The notes under the pieces are model-generated. The model saw only the letters and a program-made list of their open reading frames with translations. It was not told the origin of the DNA and ran no database searches. This document shows positions 1-9,084 of a stretch of DNA of 13,212 nt, one piece after another; position 1 is the stretch's first letter, and each line of letters opens with the position of its first letter. The position numbers and the translations under genes are program-made. The DNA is from Euperipatoides rowelli (Eukaryota; Onychophora; Udeonychophora; Euonychophora; Peripatopsidae). Location of the stretch: assembly GCA_003024985.2 (NCBI GenBank), contig PXIH01S0010365.1; one strand, given 5' to 3'.

Positions 1-160
1 TATAGCTACACTATAAATATATATGGACTGAAATATAGTTGAATAAATACATAATATAGCCTATCAAACTATCAAAAAAAAAAATTCTATTAGTATAAAA
101 ACAAACATTATTATTAATTATCATTTTAATTATTGATTTTTCAATGGTTTTTGAAAATTA
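1..160. other. A/T-rich non-coding stretch
   Basis: This is simple A/T-rich DNA with short A runs and no reading frame or RNA structure that I can support. It leads into the G+C-richer island at 161-214. Confidence 0.5.
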
Positions 161-214
161 TTGGCGGTCTACCAAAAAGCATCTGGCGATCGACCAGTAG
201 ATCGCGATCGACGT
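161..214. repeat. GATCG-rich island, possible transposon-end fragment
   Basis: This short patch is far richer in G+C and CpG than its flanks. It contains the 10-bp palindrome GATCGCGATC (200-209), a nearby GCGATCGACC (186-195), and a related TGGCGGTCTACCA (162-174), so it looks like variants of one GATCGACCAGTAGATC-type motif in series. Similar GATCGCGATC words occur near the ends of some animal hAT-like transposons; I recall this generally and cannot confirm the family. No matching second end is visible in the window, so it would be a solo fragment. A chance CpG-rich patch is the alternative. Confidence 0.3.
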
Positions 215-706
215 TTTTGATACCTCCGGTATAGGCTATATTTACAGCCTTGATAAATCTCAGAAAGCTTATAAATTTGTTAATTTTCTCTATTAAAATT
301 TATATAGGCTATAGTACAAATATTCCAAAATTTAGTTATTAAAATTTGCATTTGTGTAATAATTATTTAAGTTATTATTTAATAGTTTTCATATTTGAGT
401 TCAGATCATGTTATGTTCATCGTTTAATTTTAGAAGCCAAACCGGGCTTCTAATGCTCGTAATATGGTAGCCTGAAGTTTTTTTGATAGATATGTGCTAC
501 TGGGAATTTTACACCCTAGGTAATTTATGTTATCTTTGAATGGAAATGTTTTATGTAAGAATACACTGGAGATTGTAAAATACTGTACATTGATAATCAT
601 TATATGATACTTATCCTTTTAAGAAAAAAAAAATATAATTACTATCATTATCATTTTATTTTGTTTAATTGATCATGTAAAAATTAGTATGGCCTTTCTA
701 TTTCAG
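215..706. other. A/T-rich non-coding stretch
   Basis: No gene is seen here. The stretch holds TAGGCTA words (near 231 and 305), A and T runs, and a pyrimidine-rich end (690-706) that reads as a splice acceptor and is treated with the following exon candidate. Confidence 0.5.
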
Positions 707-748
707 ATGTTTCAAAAATCTTTCACATGGGGATAGTTGATAGGAAAG
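707..748 (+). other. weak internal exon candidate (first of a phase-compatible pair)
   Basis: A good acceptor (CTTTCTATTTCAG, ending at 706) is followed by 2 nt and 13 open codons, VSKIFHMGIVDRK, then one leftover G before a GT at 749-750. The donor (AAAG/GTTTAA) is poor. A better donor at 787 (TAG/GTAATT) would include an in-frame TAG at 784-786. The leftover single base is phase-compatible with the exon candidate at 1146, which begins with two bases before its first full codon. I do not recognise the peptide. In DNA this A/T-rich, short open stretches beside AG/GT sites are common, so this is inference. Confidence 0.15.
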
Positions 749-1036
749 GTTTAATAAATTTGATAATTAAAAATATTGCATCATAGGTAATTTAAATTAG
801 TAATTTTATTATTGCAAAGTTTAGACCACTGTCATCGAATTATGTAGCCTAGTGTTCTATAGTTTTGATATGGGAATTTATTAAAGCAAAATATGGGGTG
901 AGGGGGATTGAAAATAGGCTACCTTATGAAAACCACTGCAAATATGATAACCTTGGTATCGTTTAAAATGGTAAGGCTTAAATGAGACCACAATAATAAA
1001 AATTATTCTTGTTAATAGCTTAGTTCAGATTATATT

Positions 1037-1063
1037 AAAATGGAAATTTTAAATTTCCATTTT
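1037..1063. repeat. 27-bp near-perfect palindrome
   Basis: Two perfect 13-bp arms (AAAATGGAAATTT and its reverse complement) are separated by one T. It could extrude a cruciform or be a remnant of a palindromic repeat. No flanking transposon structure is visible. Confidence 0.75.
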
Positions 1064-1145
1064 TCCCCATCATTATGATAAAAATTGATTTCATGAAATA
1101 TTAGCCTGAAGAATGTAAAAATTCCTCTTTTTCAAAAATAAACAG

Positions 1146-1260
1146 GAAGTGGACACAAATTAACTGGAAAAGAAATTATACAAATCTGTCTAGAGTTTCC
1201 CATGTTTTTAGAAAAAAACCTGTGCACCAAAATACTTGTCCTTGACAGAAGACTCATCCG
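1146..1260 (+). other. internal exon candidate, protein unrecognised
   Basis: An acceptor (TTCAAAAATAAACAG, with a C/T-rich tract about 20 bases upstream) precedes this block, and a reasonable donor (CATCCG/GTAGGTATG) follows it. Between them one frame is open for 37 codons, starting SGHKLTGKEIIQICLEFP and ending CTKILVLDRRLI, with two bases (CG) left over. The peptide has a balanced, protein-like composition with alternating hydrophobic and charged residues, unlike translated A/T noise, and its start phase fits the candidate at 707-748. I recognise no family. Without the splice there is a TAG three bases after CTC ATC. A chance open stretch of this length is not rare at this base composition, so this remains a hypothesis. 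Confidence 0.25.
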
Positions 1261-1266
1261 GTAGGT

Positions 1267-3260
1267 ATGACTTTCAAAATAAGTTTGCGGCTTTAGATCC
1301 ATTGGACAGTTTTCGCAAACTAAATTGGTATTTTTTTATTTGGATTTTAAAAAACAGTAATTTAATAAAATTTTCTTTTATTAGACCTATGGAAAATTAA
1401 TATTTTCTTAATTATTTTTTTTTAAATTTTTAGGTTTATAAGTGATTCACTTTTTTTGTTGATTTTTAAATAGCTTATTGCATTATAAAATTCAAATGTT
1501 GAGTTGTAAATTAATTTAGCCTAACCTCTGCTATTTAAATCATTAAAATTTTTAATAAATTTAAATAAGCTATCACTCGTACATTTATGGGGTAAAAGTC
1601 AGTACCCCACCGATAACTTTTAGGCTACAGGAGAAATTTGAATAAAATTTTGAATTTGTGTTGAAATTTTTTTTTTGGGAGTTTGTTTCAAACTTTTAGT
1701 TGCACCTATTGTAAGCCTAGATACTTTGCACTTAATTTATTAACGTTATTTTAGGTTATCGTCCATCAGTTTGTTTTGTTTTTATAACGTTAAATTTTTG
1801 TTTAGAGCAAATGTTAATTAAAAGGTATTCCACAGAAATATTTGGTGCTCCATAATTTTTTTGCACTCTCCAAGAATGTGGAATCAAATGGATCAATTGC
1901 ACTTCCTATAGAGAAATTTCATATGAGGATCTAGAGTAAAAGTGACTCCAACCCTAGGGTGATTTTGAACAGATACGGTAGGTTATACATGTTTTATAAA
2001 TTTATTTTTGCTACTGTAGATAAAAAAATATTGGTTTATTCAGAATCACACAAGCATGAAAGCTTTTTTTTTTTAAGTGGGAAATCATCATCCATCATTC
2101 TATTTTAGGAGTTTTTAAAATTGAGATTTTATATTTATGAAGATCAAAAATGAACCAAAGATGTATTTTGGATTTGTAATGTAAATATGTAGCCAGCAAG
2201 CACAAAATCAGTCTAAAACATAGTCCATTCAACAATTAAAATCTATTTGATATTTATGATGAATTAAAATTGGAATGTGTAATTAAATATAGCTAGTATA
2301 TTTTATATCTCATTAATTAAAATGCCGTACTTGTAAAAATTATAAAGAAATTAGGCTACTGCTATTCAGTAATAAGCGAAATTTGTCTTATTATTTAAGG
2401 GATTTAAAAAAAATTAAGGGGATAACTTATGCTATGGGTTTCAACATTTTCATTCTTGATTTACACTATGACTAAGCTTGTTTGTAAAAATAGAGAAGAC
2501 CTAATAATTATAAGGGAGATATAGGTAATGTTGGCTGGAGTAGAGCCTTAATTGGAAAATTCCAAATTCTCTGAAGGTATTTAGTCAGAAATTTTATTTC
2601 TCTCTCATAAAATGGTATTGGCGTATTATCCTTGTTATTACCTGCTTGNAGATGCAGAAAAAGTCTATATGAAACAAGCGGAAACATGTTTTGGCTGTCC
2701 TATAAAGATAGTTAAAATATTTTGTATGCCATACTGTAAGCTATTATCATTAGATTTTTGTGTTCAAAATACTTGACCATCTAATAGTTTTACTAACATT
2801 TATAAAATTAGCTTGCTTAAACATGAATATCTTCACATAAAATATGCATATTCCTTTACTCTTGCTTTTATTAAGAAACCAACTTTCTGCCAAATAAATA
2901 GAAATTGCTCCATTTAGCTGCATATTGGAATATACTTTCTAGGGCATATTATTATTATATTTTATTACAGTCTCAATCTGTCTACTTACTGTATATCATT
3001 GTCCACTAAAGTATTGTTGATAAATATTATGAAGATCTAAGCTTACGAAACAAATTGTAACTAATTTACATGGAAGGTTAGTCTTAGTCATATTACGCTA
3101 TAATAGGCAACTATGAGTTAGCCATATGTTTACACTTTTTAAATATTAAATCTTATTACTAATTGTAATGTTTTTAAAAATACAGTATACAGTATATCCG
3201 CTAGTTTCCAGAATGTTCAAAGAGTTTAATGAAATTATAGGATGAAGTATTGTATTTAGT
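1267..3260. other. A/T-rich non-coding stretch
   Basis: I find no supported gene in these two kilobases. It contains long T runs, TACTGTA/TACAGTA words (near 2014, 2731, 2988, 3182), a short GGGGTA...TACCCC inverted repeat near 1588-1610, and an ambiguous base at 2649. Stops are frequent in all six frames. It is consistent with intron or intergenic DNA. Confidence 0.5.
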
Positions 3261-3665
3261 ATCTTGTACCTTGGAACACATTTTGTTTCTCTAGTACCGG
3301 TATGTGTCTTTATCTTTTGTGTAAATCTGAGCTAGCTGTTATTGAAAATGCACTAAAGCCTATAACAGGCTTCCTAGAATCGATGTGTGTTCTTCATTGT
3401 TAAAATAAAAATTTGTCCGTGAAAAGTAAACTACCGGTATTTGATGAATAGTTTTTATTTTCTAGATATTTAGTATAATAGTGATCGCCAAGATCTGATT
3501 AGGTACACCTTTACTTTAGAATTTGTTAAGTTTCATTATGGTAGCCATTTGGTTTTCTATCTTAAGTAGCATAAGAATAGGGATGAGTTCTATTTAAAAA
3601 AAAATATCTTGTGCCTTGGAACAGAGAGATGCATGATATACCTTTGTATACTGTTTGTTCCAAGG
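3261..3665. repeat. CCTTGGAACA direct and inverted repeat set
   Basis: ATCTTGTACCTTGGAACACA (3261-3280) recurs as ATCTTGTGCCTTGGAACAGA (3606-3625), matching at 18 of 20 positions. The core CCTTGGAACA (3614-3623) then appears inverted and exact as TGTTCCAAGG (3656-3665), giving a hairpin-like pair with a 32-bp loop. This may be the remains of a small repeat element. No coding content is visible in it. Confidence 0.55.
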
Positions 3666-3870
3666 AAGGATAGATTATTTTTTATAGGTCAGTCATGCCA
3701 AGAAGCAAACTAATGTGAAGGTGCTTCTGTCAACTTAAAAGCCATCTCTAAAGTGCAGTTGAAACTGTCTGTGGCCCTTGTGACAAAATAATTTTTCTTT
3801 AGTAGCTTCATTTAGTGTTTGGAATTTCATTGCCAACTTTGTTCATTCCAAAATTTTGAGATTTTTACAG
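3666..3870. other. short non-coding stretch
   Basis: Ordinary sequence, slightly less A/T-biased than its surroundings, with no open frame worth reporting. It ends in TTTTTACAG, an acceptor-like site directly before the small reading frame at 3874. Confidence 0.4.
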
Positions 3871-3873
3871 ACA

Positions 3874-4029
3874 ATGAAGAAAAAAAAGCTTAGTACCCCA
3901 ATGCAGATCTTCCAAAAAAGGAACAAATTAGAAATCATAAAAGAAATTACGAAACTTGGGGAAGAAATTAGAAACCTTAAAGAAGAAAAACAATTTTTAA
4001 AAGGAGAGAACACTACAAATAAAACTTGA
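3874..4029 (+). CDS. short Lys/Glu-rich open reading frame, doubtful
   Basis: The frame runs 51 codons from ATG to TGA and begins MKKKKLSTPMQIFQ. It continues with a charged stretch (KLGEEIRNLKEEKQFLKG, residues about 26-43) with hydrophobic residues at roughly coiled-coil spacing. An acceptor-like TTTTTACAG ends three bases upstream of the ATG, so it could be the start of an exon, but no good donor follows before the stop. It resembles the coiled-coil start of some retroelement ORF1 or transposase-accessory proteins, but that resemblance is only compositional. The high A content of this patch makes Lys/Glu/Asn-rich translations easy to get by chance. Confidence 0.2.
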   Translation: MKKKKLSTPMQIFQKRNKLEIIKEITKLGEEIRNLKEEKQFLKGENTTNKT

Positions 4030-4082
4030 AAAAAAAAAATGTCAGTGCAATATTTTTTAGAGTGGTTTTAAAAGCACCTTAA

Positions 4083-4436
4083 CATCTGATGATGGGCTAT
4101 CTCAGCAGGATCTCATTGGCTAAGATATTTAGCTCAATGCAAGATCAAGAACAATTTTAAGCAGTTTTCATAGAGGCTGAAGATTATATTTGTTCAATTC
4201 AGAAAGAAACAAAGGGCACTAGAAATAATGTTTTGTTGGAAAATCATTTCAAAAAACATTCATGGAGTAAAGTTTATTATAAAATTGTATAGCCCAAGTA
4301 CATTGGGGAGATCAACAAATTTGTTCATTATTTTGAAGATACATTTGATGTCAATGAAGATATAGTTTTGAAACTTCGTAAACAAGTTAATTCAATGGGA
4401 ACAGTCCATGTCGTAGTAGGACAATTATGGTTTTAA
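4083..4436 (+). pseudogene. possible decayed coding segment, unrecognised
   Basis: One frame stays open over 118 codons except for two stops (TAA 4158-4160 and TAG 4290-4292). The pieces read protein-like, for example AEDYICSIQKETKG and KYIGEINKFVHYFEDTFDV, with mixed charged and aromatic residues. It lies just downstream of the short Lys/Glu-rich frame but in a different frame. Together they could be remnants of one transposon protein; I recognise no domain. A chance pattern is a real alternative given how often open stretches arise in this DNA. Confidence 0.2.
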
Positions 4437-4773
4437 GTTGATTTTAGCAATTAGCTTACAATGTTAAATTTTTTTTTTTTGGTTTCTTACATGTTAATTT
4501 TATATATTTTCTGAATGAAAAATGAGTTTTGTTAACTATAAATTATATAAGCTGCTATTTTGTTTCAAGGTAGGCTACATGCTATAGGCCTACTACTTAT
4601 TCTAATGATCATCTTTTATCATGGAATAATTAAAAAAAAATACAGCTTTTACTATCACAATGTCTGGCTACTTTGAAATTTATTTGTTAGTTCTCAGAAG
4701 TAGGGGTAAACAAAGTCTTTGAAATGGCATCATTTATTTGAAAAAAATTTAACCCAACAAACAATATTATAAA
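4437..4773. other. A/T-rich non-coding stretch
   Basis: No gene is seen. It holds a T run near 4470, and TAGGCTAC and TAGGCCTA words close together at 4572-4592. Confidence 0.5.
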
Positions 4774-4799
4774 ATGTCAATAAATGTTCCATGGTATAA

Positions 4800-5152
4800 C
4801 AAAATCATTTGCTCCAAAGAGTTTGATGATAGTCTAACCCTTTATGGATATCCAGACTACTCATTACAAAGAGTTGAATTAAATACCCTTGAAAGAATTT
4901 CTAAGCCGCCAGACCCAAAGAGCGCAATGAAAAACTCTTGAAGACTGTCTAAGCTGCTAGCAACTTCTAAACATTTCAGTAAAATTCCCTTGAAGGGTGT
5001 CCAAGCTGACAGTCCCAAAGTGTTAAACATTTTTAAAGGGTTTCTACACCTATAGTTAGTTCAAGATATCAAAGCTAGTAGCTCCAAAAAATTATATGAA
5101 CACTCTTGAATGATGCCCAAATGATTAGCTTCAAGGTGTTCAAGAATGTCTT
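4800..5152 (+). repeat. degenerate tandem repeat, unit about 50 bp
   Basis: A motif like YCCTTGAAGrnTGTCTAAGCTGCTAG recurs at about 4886, 4935, 4987, 5056 (weak) and 5103, each followed by a CCAAAG- or CTTCTAAA-like part and an A/T-rich tail. Spacings are roughly 49, 52, 69 and 47 bp. Two further weak units may start near 4800 and 4840. Copies differ by many substitutions and indels, so this is an old minisatellite. One frame from ATG 4774 is open for 55 codons to TGA 4939 and then broken (TAG 5053, TGA 5107, TGA 5122). The unit spacing is not a multiple of three, which argues against a repeat protein. Confidence 0.5.
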
Positions 5153-7043
5153 ATTAAAATAGCATCTCTAAAACCTGTTTTAGTTTTGCATCACTGATTA
5201 GTGAAGTTATACTTCATATGTTTGAAACTGTTTCTATCCATCACTTGAATTTTTTTTCATTAAGCTTAATATAATATGAAGAATGTCATTTACAGTAGAT
5301 CAAGTTTAAGATGGCCTTTAAATTTACTGTAGCTTTGAAGAATCAATAAATAGTAGGTCTATCTATTCCTCAAGATTATATTTATGTCCCCTAGCCACTG
5401 TCGAAGGAAATCATCACTATAGCAACTACAAAGAAAGCTTTTCATGGTGATTGCAAAATACAGGAAGGAATACTTGTATTTTTCTGAAGTTAATTCCAGC
5501 CTTGCAATCTTGATTCTATAAGTTTTGTCTGGGTTTTTGACAAATTTAAACTGTAGGCCTACTGGTTGGCTTATTAAGGATACTTGTTTTCATCAAAATT
5601 CCAAATCTGATGCTAATTATTCTCTTTCCATCAGTTACCTTTCATTTTTATTCGTCAATTAACCTGAGTTTTATGTGCATGAAGTTCATCAGTGTGACAT
5701 ACTGGCCTTATAGTAGACCAAATATGTGGATACCTTAGTAGTCGTTTTTATTTTTGCCTCATTATTTTAGTTTTACAAGAACAGGTCAGTTGTGTCATGA
5801 TGTCATCCTTTTTATTCAGGCTTGACTTTACTGAGAATAGTATCAATTTATTCTTTTGGTTACCATTCAACCATTCTCATATTTGCAACACAAGAATTGA
5901 GAGGCCCAACTTTTATTCCTGACTTCTATCTTGCAGCCTAAATTGTGTATATTTCTTACACTTTTTTTTNATATTAACATGCTCCTTTTTAGTGTGTAAC
6001 CTAACAAAAAGGTATTGGAGAATTATATTTCAATTCATCATTACAATGACATTAAAATTATACAATGTACCTGAAAAAGGGTGAAACTCCTGTTTCATGT
6101 TAAGTTCGATATTATACTATAACCCATTCACATGCAACATTCTTAGCTCTAATACAAATGCTCATTTATAGCTCTCGAGTCGTAAAATATATACTGTACT
6201 ACACAGTATGCAGTAAAGTTGTATAGTTATTTGATCCAAAATGCCTCTCACTGGCATTCTGCATTGTTTATTTAACCATGCACTAAAATAGATTAACACA
6301 CGTTTTAGAAGATAAGAAATTTATGCTTGCAAGTAGAAATCTGTGGTAATTTTTTAATTAAGCGTTAGACTATTTTTAGATTATTTTATTCAGGAAAAGT
6401 TAATTGTTGTGCCATTTTTATTGAATTATTTACCGGTAGCTATTTAGTATTTTTTGAAAAATTATGTTATTTTCTAAAATCATTATTAAAAAAAAATATT
6501 TCTCAAGTTTTGCATATTCAAATTAAAACCGACATATGGTATTGTTAATTTTAAACTTACTCAACTGCATATCTTCTGAAGTGATTTCTATGTCTTCAAT
6601 TTCAAAATATAGCAATTTGGTGTTACTCCAGGAATTTAAATGCCATTTGCTTTAGCCGATTTTCATAGACTATTTTGTTAAAATTTGTCTTGTGTATAAA
6701 CATCGTTTTGTTTGTATTTTCCAAAAATACTATTTCATTTTCAGTACAATTTGAAGGAAAGAATTTTGGGTAAATATATTTTTGTTTTCAATTACGCTAG
6801 CAAATTAAGCTGTTGTACTGATACTTGATTTGTCGGCTTTTACAGTCTAAATTAAATTATATAGTCACATTAAAATTGCCTAATTTTAAAAATATATACG
6901 AAGTATACTTTATATACTGTATATTTAATTTTTAAATTTATGAAAATATTGGTAATGAATTCATTATTTAAGAAGTACGGTATTGTATCTCTCCTGTTTT
7001 TACCGATCGAATTTCTTTAATGACATTTGTGTTTTTTTTTCAG
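5153..7043. other. A/T-rich non-coding stretch
   Basis: No supported gene. It contains TACAGTA/TACTGTA words (5290, 5325, 6191-6215, 6917), TACCGGTA near 6432, an ambiguous base at 5970, and two acceptor-like sites at 5819 and 5935 followed by 30 to 50 open codons without donors. The minus strand has a 54-codon open stretch at 6626-6787. At this base composition such open stretches are expected by chance many times in the window. Confidence 0.5.
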
Positions 7044-7175
7044 TGTAGTTGAAGATGGCTAATAAAGAAAGAAATTCACTGCAACTTCTGCTGACCAGTT
7101 CCTTTTTTCATCTGAATTGATAATTTCAGCTGAACAAAACCAGCTGTTTCTTCAACACAGAACGAGCTGGCAGTT
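7044..7175 (+). other. exon candidate with strong acceptor and donor
   Basis: A long pyrimidine tract ending in CAG (7030-7043) is followed 132 bases later by GTGAGTAT at 7176, a close match to the animal donor consensus downstream of the junction, although the exon ends in GTT rather than CAG. None of the three frames crosses the block. An ATG at 7055 in good context (A at -3, G at +4) opens only 21 codons, MANKERNSLQLLL..., to TGA 7118. It would therefore suit an untranslated exon, a non-coding RNA exon or a first coding exon with a small upstream frame. A second acceptor-like site (AATTTCAG, ending at 7129) lies inside. The block is less A/T-rich than its flanks. Confidence 0.3.
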
Positions 7176-7934
7176 GTGAGTATACTCTCAGAAGAGTCAG
7201 ATTCTCATTTGTTTAATTCCTAAATAGAATCATTCAATGATAATGATAACTTATTAAGGTTAGGCAATCCTTATATAAAGTACAGTCTATAAAGATTTAA
7301 AATTACAAAAACATACAATGGATAGGACTTAAAAATAAATAAACAGCACCTAATTAAGAATATAATATATGTAAACAGAATTATTTTCTGTTGTAACACA
7401 AAACTATATAGGCTAAATCTATTATATAATTTCTTCACGTAGAGCTCAAGCAGTGAAAAATTATTATGAAACTGAATTGCTTTTTCTGCTCAGCTACTGA
7501 TTAATCCATAGTTCAAAGTTTAAGCTCATTTCCAGATCATGCTATACAGTTATCACTTTGATCACAGGAAGCCACTTTACGTTTTAAACAAACTATTTTG
7601 GAAGTTTCTAGCATAGAAACTGATTTTATATGTTATTTTTTTNAAAAAAAAAAAAATATTGAAAACTTGAACTTTTTTTTTTTGGAGATTTTTCTTTTAA
7701 AGGTTAAATAATTCTTTTATTTGTATGGTGGTCTTATTTATCAACTGTAGGCCATTGCATTTGAGTTACAATATTGTGTGATCTGTCAAATGAAAGGTAA
7801 ATGGACACAAATTGCTGTTACTAGTGATTTTGGTGCTTAATTTGAAGAAAAATATTTATAAGCCCAAAATAGTATAATAATTTTTCAATTAAAATGTATT
7901 TTGCTATTATTTTTAATATTAATATACAATTGAC
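7176..7934. other. A/T-rich non-coding stretch
   Basis: No gene is seen. The stretch has an ambiguous base at 7643 between T and A homopolymers, a likely sequencing or assembly weak spot. It ends where similarity to reverse transcriptase begins. Confidence 0.5.
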
Positions 7935-8382
7935 GAGTTAAATATAACAAGGGCATTTGCTTGTGTAAATCAGAAAGTCTTAGTGACGATCCTCAAAACA
8001 CCAATTAGCTTTGATTTGCCTAATAAACAGAATCATCAAGGCCTGCCTATTCAAAGAATCTGCTATCCACATCATTTCATCAGAAAACGATGAGTAAAAG
8101 AAAGATGCTTAATATCACCAAGACTATTCACAATTATTCTACATGAACAACAGAAGTAGTAGTAAAACAATTTGATCTTCTGGAAAAATGATGTATCTCA
8201 TTCCCAATGCTGATAACCTAGTTGTGTTGGCAGAAGATATAAAGGCCCTTCGAAAATTTATGGAAGAAGTAGTGACCCAAAATCTTTTATCAACAGGCAT
8301 GACCTTAAATCTGAACAAATATGAAATCATAATAAGAGACCCAAAAGAGATTGAGAACANCAAAGATTTTAATATTTCTTAA
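7935..8382 (+). pseudogene. LINE reverse transcriptase fragment A (RT motifs A-C), dead
   Basis: This is a 5'- and 3'-truncated piece of a non-LTR retrotransposon polymerase, the enzyme that copies element RNA into DNA at the target site. RT motif A is seen at 7938-7967 as LNITRAFACV, where working enzymes have the pattern I/V-D-F-x-K-A-F-D-S-V, so both aspartates are changed (D to N and D to A). It continues NQKVLVTILKT. Motif B follows as CLISPRLFTIIL (8106-8141) and motif C as NADNLVVLAED (8203-8235) in place of the F/Y-A-D-D box. Then come TLNLNKYEIIIRDPKEIEN and KDF, the usual segment before the KYLG motif. Frames shift near 8020-8030, 8092-8097 and 8157-8188, and stops lie at 8157-8165. 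The 64-codon frame from 8188 is the best-preserved part. The RTE or jockey-like group is likely, but the clade is unresolved. Confidence 0.85.
8302..8359 (+). repeat. 58-bp direct repeat, copy 1 (LINE-internal)
   Basis: This segment aligns without gaps to 9026-9083 with about 6 mismatches (near 90% identity). It encodes the same LINE piece (LNLNK.EI.IRDPKEIEN). The offset between copies is 724 bp. It ends beside the ambiguous base at 8360. Confidence 0.85.
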
Positions 8383-8511
8383 ACATTCTTAGAGATTATA
8401 TTTTTTAATGCAAATAAAACCTGTTAAAGGTTTATTTTCAGCCTGCTTGTGTTTTGTTTCGAGTAGCTTTTAAAAAACCACAGACTGCAAATAAAAAAAG
8501 TAAAATAATAC
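8383..8511. other. spacer between LINE fragments
   Basis: A/T-rich spacer without recognisable LINE similarity. It separates the end of fragment A from the inverted copy at 8512. Confidence 0.4.
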
Positions 8512-8610
8512 TGCTCCCATGTATCTAATAATTATTTGGACTACTTTTATAATCCAAACAATTAGATGCCTTATAACTTATTATTTCCTATATAACTTTC
8601 TTTTTTCCTA
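8512..8610 (-). repeat. 99-bp inverted copy of LINE segment 9085-9183
   Basis: The segment is the reverse complement of 9085-9183 over exactly 99 bp without gaps and with about 8 mismatches (near 92% identity). The match runs from TGCTCCCA (8512-8519) to TTTTTTCCTA (8601-8610). It includes the imperfect fold-back that also lies in the partner copy, so that fold-back existed before the copy was made. Its partner begins two bases after the end of the 58-bp direct repeat. The arms are about 475 bp apart. Confidence 0.9.
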
Positions 8611-9025
8611 TTGAGGTTTTTTCTTCTTAAATTTGATTTCAACTTCAATCCCAAGAATTATCTCAAAATTTTATGGATTTCATATTGATGCCAAGAAGGT
8701 AACTTTTTCTCTGTTATTTTTTTTTTCCTTCAAAACTTTAAGTAATTCACTTTTGTTGACTATTTTTCTAAACAATAACGTAATGAGGTCATGACTAGCA
8801 TCTGGATCCCAGATATGCATTTTACTCCTTCTCCAAAACCAGCGAGATTTTATCCTTTGGCTATGTCAATTTAACGTCAGCATCTGGGTTTTATTTTTTG
8901 TAAACAACATAGAAACTTGCAAATTTTTATATGTTTGTTTAAATTTTCCAAATTGATTAATTAAACAAATAAATTTAGGTGAAACTAAACAAAAAAAAAA
9001 ATTAAAAAAAAATCATTGATAAACC
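8611..9025. other. unrecognised spacer between inverted arms
   Basis: This is A/T-rich sequence with T runs and a less A/T-rich middle (about 8780-8890, AACGTAATGAGGTCATGAC region). I see no LINE similarity on either strand and no coding frame. It is the loop of the large inverted repeat and also the bulk of the material between the direct repeats. Confidence 0.4.
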
Positions 9026-9083
9026 ACTTTAAATCTAAAGAAATGTGAAATTCTAATAAGAGACCCAAAAGAGATTGAGAACA
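9026..9083 (+). repeat. 58-bp direct repeat, copy 2 (LINE-internal)
   Basis: Gap-free partner of 8302-8359. It forms the start of fragment C, and similarity to fragment A stops at its end. Confidence 0.85.
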
Positions 9084-9084
9084 C

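Noticed and set aside
1588-1610. GGGGTA...TACCCC short inverted repeat
   Set aside because: Arms are only about 7 bp with no further structure, so chance is an adequate explanation.
5820-6080. Two acceptor-like sites (5819 and 5935), each followed by 34-48 open codons
   Set aside because: No donors follow, the translations are rich in Phe/Leu from T runs, and one contains the N at 5970.
6626-6787. Minus-strand 54-codon open stretch with a donor-like GTAAGT further downstream (near 6555)
   Set aside because: The peptide looks plausible, but with roughly 70% A+T about one codon in twelve is a stop, so many stretches this long are expected by chance over six frames. There is a frame break before the donor.
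8139-8363. Minus-strand open frame of 74 codons
   Set aside because: It is the antisense of the LINE RT fragment, whose plus-strand translation carries recognisable RT motifs.
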